From contig NZ_JQBR01000001.1 in assembly GCF_001438655.1 (NCBI RefSeq), positions 186,001-250,000 on the forward strand: 64,000 nt of DNA. The letters run 5' to 3'. The notes under the pieces were generated by a model, which saw only the letters and a list, made by a program, of their open reading frames with translations, ran no database searches and was not told the DNA's origin. This DNA comes from Pediococcus cellicola (GTDB lineage Bacteria > Bacillota > Bacilli > Lactobacillales > Lactobacillaceae). How positions within the stretch are numbered: the stretch's first letter is position 1; every line of letters begins with the position of its first letter. A program made the position numbers and the translations under genes. Below are positions 45,682 to 55,360 of this stretch, in pieces.

Positions 45682-45907
45682 ACACACGTCATATTAGTAT
45701 TTTACCAAAGAACTCAAGAATTCTAAATGGTTACAGGTCTTTTACTAACGTCACCTTATTTTTTTAAGAAATGCGATTTAAAACAACTGTCAAGTAAAAT
45801 TACTTGAAAGAAAAGTATTGCAATCGTGCGACATCTATGATAAGTTATTTAGGTGAGTTAAAAAGAATTCTATGATAAATATAGAAGCGACAAAGGAGGA
45901 TTTTAAA
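45682..45907 (+). other. Upstream region of rpmB
   Basis: No gene is seen in this part of the gap between asp23 and rpmB. The rpmB promoter should lie here; TTGCAA at about 45818 with a TAAGTT box 17 bp on is possible, as is TATGAT near 45872, but neither is convincing. TCTATGATAA occurs twice about 36 bp apart. A strong AAAGGAGG precedes rpmB. Confidence 0.4.
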
Positions 45908-46093
45908 ATGGCAAAAGACTTTGTCACCGGTCGTCGTACCCACTTTGGTAACACACGTTCACATGCTTTGAACCACAGTCGCCGAAGCTGGAAACCAAAT
46001 TTGCATAAGGTCCGCATTCTTGTGGATGGAAAACCTAAACGTGTTTGGGTTTCTGCTCGAGCATTGAAATCAGGCAAAATTAAACGTGCATAA
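45908..46093 (+). CDS. rpmB: 50S ribosomal protein L28
   Basis: 61 aa. [19 protein letters not shown] is the family's start and CGxx-type zinc cysteines are absent (C-minus form). The ATG at 45908 sits eight bases behind AAAGGAGG; a frame open from 45872 is rejected. It is a lone plus-strand gene between two minus-strand operons, the usual place opposite asp23. Confidence 0.97.
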   Translation: MAKDFVTGRRTHFGNTRSHALNHSRRSWKPNLHKVRILVDGKPKRVWVSARALKSGKIKRA

Positions 46094-46130
46094 AAAAGAT
46101 TGAAGCTTTTAAAAGCTTCAATCTTTTTTA
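46092..46130. terminator. Bidirectional terminator between rpmB and thiN
   Basis: AAAAAAGATTGAAGCTT and AAGCTTCAATCTTTTTT form a 17-bp perfect stem with a TTAA loop and A/T runs on both sides. It starts at the rpmB stop and reaches the thiN stop. Confidence 0.94.
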
Positions 46131-46784
46131 TTGTTCTTTTTTAAGATCACGACTGTAAATAACTGCTACCGTTCCGGAAGTGAAACTAAAATTTGCCGTT
46201 GGTTGAACAAATTCATTGCTCACATAGGCTGTCGGGTACGGATCAATTTGATCCTGTAGCCTATATTTTTCATCCGGTAGCGTCAACTCCTGTACAGCTC
46301 CTAGCGTGATGAAAGATAAATACTTATAACCAGCTACTGCTTGTATTTGGTGATGTCCTGGTTTAAAAAAACGAATTATATTCTGCTGGTCAATCATTTT
46401 TATCTTCTGTGCATATTGATTGAATCGTGGTTTTAAGACCATTAAAAAATTACTCAAAAAGTGATCCAGGCGTCCACCAGATATGCCGTACAAATTCACA
46501 AAATTGGCATGATACTTCTCAAAAGCTTGTGATAAAGCCAGTTCAGTGTCGGTGTCGTCCTTAACCGGGTCGACTTGGATGATTTTACCAACCCGGTTTT
46601 TAACCCGCCTCAACTCATCCTCACTCATTGAATCAAAATCACCAACTGCCAACGTGGGAATGATACCGTGTTCTAATAGTGTTAAGCTTCCTCGATCCAC
46701 ACCAATCCAATTCACATCATTTGTAAAATCAATTGGGAGATCTGGTAGTTGCGGACTACCTGCTAAAATATTGACCAGCTTCAT
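46128..46784 (-). CDS. thiN: Thiamine pyrophosphokinase
   Basis: 218 aa. Transfers pyrophosphate from ATP to thiamine. DRGSLTLLEHGI, AVGDFDSMS and the DPVKDDTDTELALSQAF block with its acidic residues are diagnostic, as is GISGGRLDHFLSN. It overlaps rpe by four bases and is the last gene of the rsgA-rpe-thiN arrangement conserved in Firmicutes. Confidence 0.94.
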   Translation of the reverse strand: MKLVNILAGSPQLPDLPIDFTNDVNWIGVDRGSLTLLEHGIIPTLAVGDFDSMSEDELRRVKNRVGKIIQVDPVKDDTDTELALSQAFEKYHANFVNLYGISGGRLDHFLSNFLMVLKPRFNQYAQKIKMIDQQNIIRFFKPGHHQIQAVAGYKYLSFITLGAVQELTLPDEKYRLQDQIDPYPTAYVSNEFVQPTANFSFTSGTVAVIYSRDLKKEQ

Positions 46785-47437
46785 GACTTGGTCCTTAATT
46801 TTAATTTTTTGATTTGCGCAATGGGATCCTCACTATTAAAGACATACGAACCAGCCACAGCAATATCAGCTCCTGCTTGATATACCTCACCCACCGTGTC
46901 ATCATTTATACCTCCGTCAACTTCAATTTTAAAATCGTTTTCTCCAGTTTGACGAAGTTGGTTGAGCTGTTGTATTTTTGAGGTCATCTGTGCGATGAAT
47001 TTTTGTCCACCAAATCCTGGGTTAACTGTCATGACAAGCACTTGATCTACAATTGGTAACACATCTTGAATCAAACTAACCGGACTTCCCGGATTCAACA
47101 CAACTTCTGCTTTGACACCGTGCTGCTTTATCATTTCTAATGCACGATAGATATGTGGTGTACTCTCAACGTGGACACCCACAATATCAGCTCCTGCTTC
47201 ACAAAATTGACTTACAAATCTCTCTGGATTTTCAATCATTAAATGGCAATCCAGAGGCATACTTGTGATCGGTCTAATGGCTGCTACCATTCCAGGACCA
47301 AAACTTAAGTTAGGAACAAACTGTCCATCCATGACATCAATATGTAAAAGGTCCGCTCCACCTTTTTGAGCAACTTCGATATCAGGCTTTAAATCAACAA
47401 AATTTGCGCTTAAAATTGATGGTGCAACTTTAATCAT
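46781..47437 (-). CDS. rpe: Ribulose-phosphate 3-epimerase
   Basis: 218 aa TIM barrel interconverting ribulose-5-phosphate and xylulose-5-phosphate. VAPSILSANF, LLHIDVMDGQFVPNLSFG, CHLMIENPE, TVNPGFGGQKFI and EVDGGIN carry the metal-binding His/Asp residues. It lies 3 nt behind rsgA. Confidence 0.96.
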   Translation of the reverse strand: MIKVAPSILSANFVDLKPDIEVAQKGGADLLHIDVMDGQFVPNLSFGPGMVAAIRPITSMPLDCHLMIENPERFVSQFCEAGADIVGVHVESTPHIYRALEMIKQHGVKAEVVLNPGSPVSLIQDVLPIVDQVLVMTVNPGFGGQKFIAQMTSKIQQLNQLRQTGENDFKIEVDGGINDDTVGEVYQAGADIAVAGSYVFNSEDPIAQIKKLKLRTKS

Positions 47438-47440
47438 AGG

Positions 47441-48358
47441 TTATTTCCTCCCTTTCTTTGAATACCCTTTTCGTTCATAATCTGGTTTTTGAGCTTTAAT
47501 TAGATTAAAAAATTGAACATAATTATCATAGCGGCTTTGCCGAATATGGCCAGCTTCAACCGCTGCTTTTACAGCACAATTTGGCTCATTAATATGCAAG
47601 CATTCGCGAAAACGACAATTAATACCTGTCTTCTCGATTTCCGGAAACAGATTTTTTAATTCTTTCAGTTGCATTTCAAACACAGTATAACTTGAAAAAC
47701 CTGGTGTGTCCGCAACAAGACCGTTTCCGATTGAAAACAAGGTAACTTTCCGAGTTGTGTGCTTACCACGATTCAAAGCTTGTGAGACATCCCCGGTTTG
47801 CAATTTTAAATTCGAATCTATCTGATTCAAAAGTGTCGACTTTCCAGCACCAGTTTGGCCCATAAAAATGGTCAGTTGTTCCGAAAAATCTGCCTTCAAG
47901 GCAGCAATTGAACTCGGCAGAAAAGCTTGCCAATCCAAGTAAACTTCATATCCAATTTTTCGATAATCTTCGGCAACTTGAGTTAATGCTGCTCGTTTTG
48001 TTACAGGGGTCAGATCGCCCTTTGTAAAATAAATAATTGGCCGAATATGTTTTTCTTCTAGGGTCACTAACTGACGGTCCAATAAATTAGTCGAAAAATC
48101 CGGTTGAACGCAGGCTGTCACAACAACCGCTTGATCAATATTAGCCAAAGGCGGACGAACTAATTGATTTTTTCTAGACGCTATTTTTAAAATGTAGCCC
48201 TCACCAGTTTCTTGCCGTTCGAATTCTACCCAGTCACCAACCAATGGTGAAATTTTTTGCTTTCGAAAATTTCCCCGGGCTCTTGTTCGATATGTTTTCC
48301 CCTCACTATTGACATCATAAAAGCCGCTTAGCGATTGAATAATTTGTCCTCTTTGCAT
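47441..48358 (-). CDS. rsgA: Ribosome small-subunit GTPase RsgA
   Basis: 305 aa circularly permuted GTPase for late 30S assembly. An N-terminal OB fold (about 1-70) precedes the G domain with its permuted order: FTKGDL (G4), then GQTGAGKSTLLN (G1) and DTPGFSS (G3). A C-terminal zinc-binding stretch has NCRFRECLHINEPNCAVKAAV. It sits 15 nt behind the kinase gene prkC; the rsmB-stp-prkC-rsgA order is standard. Confidence 0.96.
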   Translation of the reverse strand: MQRGQIIQSLSGFYDVNSEGKTYRTRARGNFRKQKISPLVGDWVEFERQETGEGYILKIASRKNQLVRPPLANIDQAVVVTACVQPDFSTNLLDRQLVTLEEKHIRPIIYFTKGDLTPVTKRAALTQVAEDYRKIGYEVYLDWQAFLPSSIAALKADFSEQLTIFMGQTGAGKSTLLNQIDSNLKLQTGDVSQALNRGKHTTRKVTLFSIGNGLVADTPGFSSYTVFEMQLKELKNLFPEIEKTGINCRFRECLHINEPNCAVKAAVEAGHIRQSRYDNYVQFFNLIKAQKPDYERKGYSKKGRK

Positions 48359-48373
48359 AAAACCCTCCAGTTA

Positions 48374-49861
48374 TTAATTAGCGACAGAAAAACGAATAGT
48401 TGTGACCCTTGGTACCACAACTTGATCCGGCACAACACTTTGATAAATGATCTTCCCACGGTCAAATTGGGTTGTTTGCACAACGTCTCTTTGAACTTTG
48501 AAACCTTTTGCCCGTAAATGCTTAGCAACCTGAGTATAGGAGCTGCCAATATAATTTCCTACCACATAACTATTAGGTCCTTCGCTCATCACAATGTTGA
48601 CCGTAACGCCAGCTTGCACTTGTTTCTTCTTAGTAGGTAATGTTTCAACAACGCGTTTATAAGCAACTTTTTGACTGCCCGTTTTCGTAATCCGTCCCAC
48701 TTTAAGATCATGATTCTTTAAAGTTTCGGTTGCTTGGATTTGAGTCATTCCAGTTACGTTCGGAATGGTAACGACCTTGGGAAAGCTGAGATAAAAAGCA
48801 ATGGCAATACCACTAACAAACAAAACTAATAAGCCGAAGAAAATGGCAATTTTTTTTCGTAACGGATGGCGATTTCTTCTTTTTTTAACGCTTGGCTTGG
48901 TTTCAGGTGTCTGTGTCTTTTTTTGTGAAATCGCCTTAATTTCAGCAACATCCTTACTCGCTGATTCAAAAACTGAAGCGTCTGCTATGATCGTTTGGTC
49001 TGTAACCGATGGTGCTACAAAACGTTTTTCGTCAGCTCTTTTAACAGAGAGTGCTGTACTCAAGTCTGTTGCCATTTCGGTCACGTTATTATAACGGTCA
49101 AACGGATTTTTAGCAGTGGCTTTTAAAACCACATTCTCCAATGCTTGAGGAATGCGTGGATCAAAATCTCTCACATAGGGAATTTGGTTTTGGTAATGTT
49201 TAATTGCAATGGAAACAGCATTTTCACCCTCAAAAGGAACTCGTCCTGTCAGCATTTCATACAATATAATTCCTAGCGAATAAATATCTGACCGTTTCGT
49301 TGCTAAATGCCCACGCGCTTGTTCTGGCGATAGATAGTGAACAGAGCCCACCACTGCATTAGTTTGAGTTAAGGTCTGTTCCTCTTGTGCCAGAGCAACC
49401 CCAAAATCCGAAATTTTCGCATTCCCATTCTTATCCATTAACACGTTCTGCGGTTTCAAATCTCGATGGATAATATCATGTGCATGAGCCGTAGCTACAC
49501 CACTCAGGATTTGCTCCATAATATCTACAACTTGCTGGTATGGTATTGGAAAATGTGTTTTAATGTATTGCTTTAGATCAGTCCCGTCAACGTACTCCAT
49601 CACTAAGTAATGAAGCCCGTTATCTGTCCCCACATCGTATACACTCACAATATTAGGGTGGACCAACTCAGTTGTCGAAAGCGCCTCTCTTTGAAAACGC
49701 TGGATGGTTTTATCATCATTTTGCAAATCAAAACGTAGTAATTTCACAGCCACATTTCGGTTTAAAATTAAATCATGAGCTAGATAGACGTCTGCCATTC
49801 CGCCTTCGCCAAGTGAGCCAATGATACGATAGCGTCCGTTTAGTGTCTGATTTGGTGTCAT
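48374..49861 (-). CDS. prkC: Serine/threonine protein kinase with PASTA domains
   Basis: 495 aa. Cytoplasmic Hanks-type kinase domain (about 1-270) with GEGGMADVYLA, HRDLKPQNVLM and ISDFGVALA. A basic juxtamembrane segment and one membrane span (about 332-352) follow. Outside, one clear PASTA domain (IPNVTGMTQIQATETLKNHDL) and a second, more diverged one (GNYIGSSYTQVAKHLRAKGF) reach the C-terminus. Two is fewer than the three or more seen in many relatives. It senses wall fragments and controls growth and division. The start codon directly follows the stp stop. Confidence 0.95.
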   Translation of the reverse strand: MTPNQTLNGRYRIIGSLGEGGMADVYLAHDLILNRNVAVKLLRFDLQNDDKTIQRFQREALSTTELVHPNIVSVYDVGTDNGLHYLVMEYVDGTDLKQYIKTHFPIPYQQVVDIMEQILSGVATAHAHDIIHRDLKPQNVLMDKNGNAKISDFGVALAQEEQTLTQTNAVVGSVHYLSPEQARGHLATKRSDIYSLGIILYEMLTGRVPFEGENAVSIAIKHYQNQIPYVRDFDPRIPQALENVVLKATAKNPFDRYNNVTEMATDLSTALSVKRADEKRFVAPSVTDQTIIADASVFESASKDVAEIKAISQKKTQTPETKPSVKKRRNRHPLRKKIAIFFGLLVLFVSGIAIAFYLSFPKVVTIPNVTGMTQIQATETLKNHDLKVGRITKTGSQKVAYKRVVETLPTKKKQVQAGVTVNIVMSEGPNSYVVGNYIGSSYTQVAKHLRAKGFKVQRDVVQTTQFDRGKIIYQSVVPDQVVVPRVTTIRFSVAN

Positions 49862-50605
49862 CTACTCATTCACCTCGTCATCCGCTTGCATGATAAGCAC
49901 AGTCACATTGTCGCGTCCGCCCGCCTGATTGGCAAACTCAATTAGCTTTAGACATTTTTCCTCTAAACTAACTGAACTAGCCAAAACATTTGCAATAGTC
50001 TGGTCACTCACCATATTAGTAAGCCCATCTGTACATAGGAGAATTTGGTCCTGCTTTTTCCACACATATGTATGGACGTCTATATCAGAATTAGTCGAAA
50101 TTCCTAGTGTTTTTGTAATAATATTTTTTTGTGGGTGATTACGCGCTTCCTCAGGTGACAACTGTCCTTGCTTAATCAGTTCATTTACCAATGAATGATC
50201 TGAAGTTAATTGTTTTAATTCGTTTTTTTTGAATAGGTAACATCGACTATCCCCTAAATGTGCGACAATAAACTGATTTCTCAATATGATTGTAACCACA
50301 ATCGTTGTGCCCATGCCGTTTAAGTCTGAATATTTCTGTGAGGTTTCTAAAATTTCATCGTTCTCCTGGGTAACCTCAGTTTGTAACCATTTAATGGCAT
50401 TTAAAGCGTCCGTAAAGTCCGTATTTTGAAAAAGGTAACCAAGGTGAGAAACGGCCATTTCAGAGGCCACGTCACCGCCCTGACGGCCACCGATCCCATC
50501 AGCTACAATACTAAATAAAACGTCCTTTTTATTCTTAAACACGCCTACGTAATCTTGATTTTCATCTCGATGATTACCAATGTCAGATTGAAACGCGTAT
50601 TTCAT
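49862..50605 (-). CDS. stp: PP2C-family serine/threonine phosphatase
   Basis: 247 aa. The PPM signature is clear: GNHRDENQDYVG, VADGIGGRQGGDVASEMA, LGDSRCYLF, QILLCTDGLTNMV and GGRDNVTVLIM, with the metal-binding Asp residues. It reverses PrkC phosphorylation. The stop codon TAG runs straight into the prkC ATG, so the pair is made together. Confidence 0.96.
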   Translation of the reverse strand: MKYAFQSDIGNHRDENQDYVGVFKNKKDVLFSIVADGIGGRQGGDVASEMAVSHLGYLFQNTDFTDALNAIKWLQTEVTQENDEILETSQKYSDLNGMGTTIVVTIILRNQFIVAHLGDSRCYLFKKNELKQLTSDHSLVNELIKQGQLSPEEARNHPQKNIITKTLGISTNSDIDVHTYVWKKQDQILLCTDGLTNMVSDQTIANVLASSVSLEEKCLKLIEFANQAGGRDNVTVLIMQADDEVNE

Positions 50606-50611
50606 GATTAA

Positions 50612-51949
50612 TCACGCTCTCTTTTTTAAACAAGCAATAAAAAAGCCATCGGTTTCAAAGTCATCGGGATAAATATTTAAATAAGGCTCTGATCTAGATG
50701 CTTTTATTTGTTTGTCCGTTAAAGTCTGAATCAATTCAAATTCAGGATGAAGTGTTAGAAAATCTGTAATTGTTTCTTCATTTTCTTGTTTCAATATTGT
50801 ACAAGTACTGTATGTTATTATACCGTTCTTTTTTAATTTTGCGGCAATCGCATTTAAAATTGCAATTTGAATTTTGTGTAAATTTTGGCTATCCTGAAGA
50901 GATTTTTCATAACGAATTTCCGGTTTTCTTCGAATAAGTCCAATTCCTGAACACGGTGCATCCACAAGAATTCGATCAAATGTCTCATCATCAGCTATTT
51001 CGTCAATTTTTCGAGCATCTAATGTTTTAGCTGTAATCTGATTAGTTAGTCCCATCCTCGCAGCATTAGCTTTAATCAACGCCACTTTTTTAGGATGAAG
51101 GTCGAGTGCTAAAACCGAGCCAGTTTCGCCAAGCTTTTGGGCAATATGTGTTGTTTTGCCTCCCGGTGCAGCACATGCATCAAGTACTGTCATCCCTGTA
51201 TTTAACTGCATAGCTTCAGCAACAAGCATGGCACTTTCGTCCTGAATCGTTAAAGTGCCATTTTTAAATAATTCCGTATTGGCAACACTGCCTTTAACCA
51301 TACGAATACCATCTGCAGCCACCTTACTTGGATGAGCTTCATAACCCAACCGACCTAACTTATCAATAGCATTGGCAACCGTTACTTTTTCCGTGTTCAC
51401 ACGTACTGCCTGATGGGCAGGTTGATTAATTGAGGCGAGAATCTTTTCAGTCTTTTCTTCGCCTAACTGCGCATCTAGCTGTGCGACAATCCACGGTGCA
51501 ATACTATATTTCACACTGCGATATTGAACGGGATCCTTGATTTCAGACAGTTCAGGCAACCCTTTTCTTTGGATAGCATGCAAAACACCAGTTACAAACA
51601 GCCGTGTACCCTTGTGTCCATATGTTTTTGCAATTTCGATGCTCTCATTAAAAATGGCCCTTGTTGGGACCCGATCTAAATAATGTAGTTGAAAAACAGC
51701 CGTTAATAAGAGAGCCTGTACCCAATCCTGAACTGATTTGTCAGCGATAAAAGGGGTTAAATAGTACTCAAGTGTGAGTTTTCTTTGCATGACCCCATAA
51801 ACAATTTCCGTTAATAAATTAATATCTAATTGAGATAACTGACTATTAGCAATCGTTTGTTTTAACTCAATATTTGAGTAAGCACCTTTATTTATACGTA
51901 CGAGGATATCAACTGCTAGTGCGCGTGGATTTTTTTGTTTATCTATCAT
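50612..51949 (-). CDS. rsmB: 16S rRNA (cytosine967-C5)-methyltransferase RsmB
   Basis: 445 aa. An N-terminal NusB-like RNA-binding domain (about 1-140, PRALAVDILVRINKGAYSN) is followed by the NSUN core: VLDACAAPGGKTTHIA, LVDAPCSGIGLIRRKPEI and the nucleophile region ITYSTCTILKQENEE. It overlaps fmt by four bases. It is a paralogue of the RsmF-like enzyme at 21346, which has no NusB domain. Confidence 0.96.
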   Translation of the reverse strand: MIDKQKNPRALAVDILVRINKGAYSNIELKQTIANSQLSQLDINLLTEIVYGVMQRKLTLEYYLTPFIADKSVQDWVQALLLTAVFQLHYLDRVPTRAIFNESIEIAKTYGHKGTRLFVTGVLHAIQRKGLPELSEIKDPVQYRSVKYSIAPWIVAQLDAQLGEEKTEKILASINQPAHQAVRVNTEKVTVANAIDKLGRLGYEAHPSKVAADGIRMVKGSVANTELFKNGTLTIQDESAMLVAEAMQLNTGMTVLDACAAPGGKTTHIAQKLGETGSVLALDLHPKKVALIKANAARMGLTNQITAKTLDARKIDEIADDETFDRILVDAPCSGIGLIRRKPEIRYEKSLQDSQNLHKIQIAILNAIAAKLKKNGIITYSTCTILKQENEETITDFLTLHPEFELIQTLTDKQIKASRSEPYLNIYPDDFETDGFFIACLKKRA

Positions 51950-52896
51950 AATTTGATAACCTGTTCACCCTCATAAAACGCTTCCTGACTTCCATTTAAA
52001 TAATCTGTGATCTCCATTTGTGGTTTGCCCGCTGGTTGAACACGATCCAAACTCACAACCCCATGATCACCCGTCGCAACAAGCAATTTATGCTTCGTTT
52101 TTTCTACAACTTGCCCAGGTTTTAATTCCGTTGTTTGTGGCAATAGCGACACTTCCCAGAGTTTTGTTCTAACCCCATTTAAAATAATGTAGCTCACAGG
52201 AAACGGTCTAAGGGCACGAACTTTAGCATCTACCAAACGCGCTGATTTGGTAAAGTCAACTTCCTCTTCTTCAGGTTTAATATTGGGAGCAAAAGTTACT
52301 TGTGATTCATCTTGAGCCACACTTGTGATTTCACCCGCAATCAATTTAGGCAAGGTCTTTATTAATAAGTTTCTGCCCAAAATACTTAATTTTTCAAACA
52401 TTGAGCCTACATCGTCCGTTGGTTCAATTTTAATTTTACTTTGTGCCAACATTTCGCCAGCATCCATTTTCTTAACCATATATATCAAGGTCACGCCGGT
52501 TTCCTCATCACCATTCATAATGGCATAATGCACAGGAGCCCCTCCACGATATTTTGGTAATAACGAAGCGTGAACGTTAACTGCCGCAATTTTAACTGAA
52601 TTGATAAGCTTCATTGGTAAAAATTGGCCAAAAGCCGCAGTCACAATCAAATCAGCCTGAAGATTAATCAGAGTTTGCATTTCTTCAGAACCGCTAATTT
52701 TTTCGGGTTGAAAAACAGGAATATGATTATGAACCGCAACTTGTTTGACGGGTGATTGCGTCATTTGATGCTTTCGGCCTGTTCGACGATCGGGCTGCGT
52801 CACAACAGCCACTACCTCATAATTAGGGTCTTCAATCAAACGCGTAAGAATGGGAGCTGCAAATTTCGGTGTTCCCATAAAAATAATAGATTTCAT
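51946..52896 (-). CDS. fmt: Methionyl-tRNA formyltransferase
   Basis: 316 aa. Formylates initiator Met-tRNA with 10-formyl-THF (product of fhs in this window). IFMGTPKFAAPIL at the start, the catalytic VNVHASLLPKYRGGAPVHYA with Asn and His, and the C-terminal OB-like tRNA-binding domain (about 205-316) are seen. The def gene often beside it is absent; priA is upstream. Confidence 0.97.
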   Translation of the reverse strand: MKSIIFMGTPKFAAPILTRLIEDPNYEVVAVVTQPDRRTGRKHQMTQSPVKQVAVHNHIPVFQPEKISGSEEMQTLINLQADLIVTAAFGQFLPMKLINSVKIAAVNVHASLLPKYRGGAPVHYAIMNGDEETGVTLIYMVKKMDAGEMLAQSKIKIEPTDDVGSMFEKLSILGRNLLIKTLPKLIAGEITSVAQDESQVTFAPNIKPEEEEVDFTKSARLVDAKVRALRPFPVSYIILNGVRTKLWEVSLLPQTTELKPGQVVEKTKHKLLVATGDHGVVSLDRVQPAGKPQMEITDYLNGSQEAFYEGEQVIKL

Positions 52897-52929
52897 TAGT
52901 TAATCTCCTCGCATACTTTCACTTCTAAG

Positions 52930-55344
52930 CTACATAAAAGACTGGGGCTGTGCATCAATTGCCAATTGAACGCCCTTCCGATAGTCACTTTGCGATTCCT
53001 GTAGAATCTTGGTAACTGCTGCATGCAACTTAGGTTCATTTTTATACTTAATTACAATTTGATAATAATACTTATCCTTAATTCGAGCAATCGGCTTTGG
53101 TGTTGGTCCTAAGACGATTGCAGTACCACTTAAATACGGACGTAATTCGTTGAGTACTTCATACATTTTTGCTGCAGCCATTTTTTCCTCTTTATGAGCG
53201 GCTGTAATTTGTAGCGTAAAATAATAAGGCGGATATTTACCTTGGTGGCGAATATACATTTCTTTTCGAAAAAAATTCTCATAATTTTGGGTTTTCGCTA
53301 ACTGGATGGCGTAATGGTCCGGATTAAAGGTTTGAATCACGACCTCACCTAATTTCTCAGCTCGACCAGCTCGACCACTTACCTGGGTCAAAAGTTGAAA
53401 GGTTCGTTCACTAGCTCTAAAATCGGGTAATTCTAACGCTGTATCAGCATTCAAAACGCCAACCAATGTGACATCAGGAAAATCAAGCCCTTTCGCTATC
53501 ATTTGTGTCCCAAGTAAGATATCGGCCTGATGATTGCCAAACTGCCGTAAAATTCTTTCGTGCGCACCTTTACGGCGAGTTGTGTCTACATCCATACGTA
53601 AAATACGTGCATTCGGAAATTGAGTTTGTAGTTCCTGCTGAACTTTCTCGGTCCCTGTGCCATAATATCGAATTTTACGGCTGTGACAATTGGGACAAAT
53701 TTGGGGAATTGGTTCTTCATGACCACAATAATGGCATTTCATACTATGACTATCCATGTGTAAAGTTAAAGAAATATCACAATTGGGACATTTCAACACA
53801 AACCCACAATCACGACACATAATAAACGAAGAATAGCCTCTTCGATTAAGCATCAAAATACTTTGCTGCTTAGTCTGTAATCGTTGGTTTATCGCTGTTA
53901 GCAATGGTGTCGAGAAATTCTGATCAGCCCCACTTTGCAGCTCTTCTCGCATATCAATAATTTTCACTTTAGGCAAGGGATGCCCATTAATACGATCCGG
54001 TAATTTCAATAATTGATAAACATGCCGTTCACTTCTGGCTCTAGATTCTAAAGATGGTGTTGCACTTCCCAAAACAAGCGGACAATTATAAAACTTGCTG
54101 CGCCATTTAGCAACGTCTCTAGCATGATAACGTGGCGTATCATCCTGCTTATAACTCGTTTCGTGCTCTTCATCAATAATAATGACACCAACATTTTCAA
54201 TTGGCGCAAATATAGCTGAACGTGCACCGACTACCACCTGCGCTTCATGCCGTTTAATTCTACGCCATTCGTCAAATTTTTCACCATCAGACAGCCCGCT
54301 ATGAAGTACCGCAACTTGCTTACCAAAGCGCCCTTTTACACGAGTAACCATTTGGGGGGTCAAAGCAATTTCCGGAACCAACATAATTGCAGTTTTTCCT
54401 TGTGCCAGGGCGTAAGCAATTGCTTGCAAATATACTTCAGTCTTACCACTACCCGTTACTCCTTCTAATAAAAACGTCTGTGCAAGCCTGTTCTTGATGC
54501 TAGTTGTAATCGACGTCAATGCCGTTTGTTGTTCACCGTTTAAATGTAGTGGCTTCGTCTGCACCTGTTTTTCTTTGTAAGGGTCTCGATATTGCTCAAC
54601 TTTTTTTCTTTTTAACCAACCCTTTGCTTCCCCAATTTTAATTGTCCCAACGGTTACACTTAATTTCTTCTCCAAAACCGGCTGATTAATAGGATCTTTT
54701 TGCTCGGCCAAAAAATGTACTAGTTCACGTAGCTTAGTGGCATTTTTGCGAAGTGAATTTAAGATCTCGGTTTCTTCTTCCGCATCAATTTGAGACGTTA
54801 TTTGAAAAATTTGTCGGGCTTGTGCTTGGTTTTTTACCTGATAAACAATTTCAATTTTGTTTTGTTCTCTAAGTTTTGACAACTCGCTTTGTTGCTCCTT
54901 AGACAACTGATCCGGTTCAAAAGTCGACCAAGCTGATTCGGGAAGTATTTTAGCTAAGTCTTGCCGCTGGTAATTTTTATCTACGATTTTTAACTGTTTG
55001 CTGTATTTTGCCCGCATGACATTTGGCAACATTGTAAGTAAGCAAGTTATTTGAAATGAGAACGTCGAACTAGCCAACCACTTAGAAAGTTGAATTAATT
55101 CCTGATTTAATACTGGTTCTAGGTCCATCAGGCTATCAATTTCCTTTAGTTGCTGAATTGGTGCTACCTGCATTTCAACCGCCACTACAAACCCTTGAAC
55201 TTTTCGATTACCATTACCAAACGGCACAACCACACGCATTCCGATTTTTAGCTCATTTTCTAGCGGTGTTGGAATCAAATACGAATAAGCACTATTTGTT
55301 TGCATGGTTGGGACATCCACAATAACTTTTGCAATTTGGACCAT
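52930..55344 (-). CDS. priA: Primosomal protein N' (replication restart helicase PriA)
   Basis: 804 aa. An N-terminal 3'-DNA-binding domain (about 1-105), a winged helix, SF2 helicase motifs (EGVTGSGKTEVYLQAI, IIIDEEHETSYKQ, GSATPSLES) and the zinc domain with CRDCGFVLKCPNC and CHYCGH/CPNC pairs (eight Cys). GRAGRAEKLGEV is motif VI. It restarts stalled forks. It lies 16 nt behind coaBC. Confidence 0.96.
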   Translation of the reverse strand: MVQIAKVIVDVPTMQTNSAYSYLIPTPLENELKIGMRVVVPFGNGNRKVQGFVVAVEMQVAPIQQLKEIDSLMDLEPVLNQELIQLSKWLASSTFSFQITCLLTMLPNVMRAKYSKQLKIVDKNYQRQDLAKILPESAWSTFEPDQLSKEQQSELSKLREQNKIEIVYQVKNQAQARQIFQITSQIDAEEETEILNSLRKNATKLRELVHFLAEQKDPINQPVLEKKLSVTVGTIKIGEAKGWLKRKKVEQYRDPYKEKQVQTKPLHLNGEQQTALTSITTSIKNRLAQTFLLEGVTGSGKTEVYLQAIAYALAQGKTAIMLVPEIALTPQMVTRVKGRFGKQVAVLHSGLSDGEKFDEWRRIKRHEAQVVVGARSAIFAPIENVGVIIIDEEHETSYKQDDTPRYHARDVAKWRSKFYNCPLVLGSATPSLESRARSERHVYQLLKLPDRINGHPLPKVKIIDMREELQSGADQNFSTPLLTAINQRLQTKQQSILMLNRRGYSSFIMCRDCGFVLKCPNCDISLTLHMDSHSMKCHYCGHEEPIPQICPNCHSRKIRYYGTGTEKVQQELQTQFPNARILRMDVDTTRRKGAHERILRQFGNHQADILLGTQMIAKGLDFPDVTLVGVLNADTALELPDFRASERTFQLLTQVSGRAGRAEKLGEVVIQTFNPDHYAIQLAKTQNYENFFRKEMYIRHQGKYPPYYFTLQITAAHKEEKMAAAKMYEVLNELRPYLSGTAIVLGPTPKPIARIKDKYYYQIVIKYKNEPKLHAAVTKILQESQSDYRKGVQLAIDAQPQSFM

Positions 55345-55360
55345 TACTTTCTCACCTACT

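Noticed and set aside
53505-53822. Open frame antisense to the priA zinc domain
   Set aside because: Lies wholly inside priA on the opposite strand with no homology I recognise and no ribosome site.
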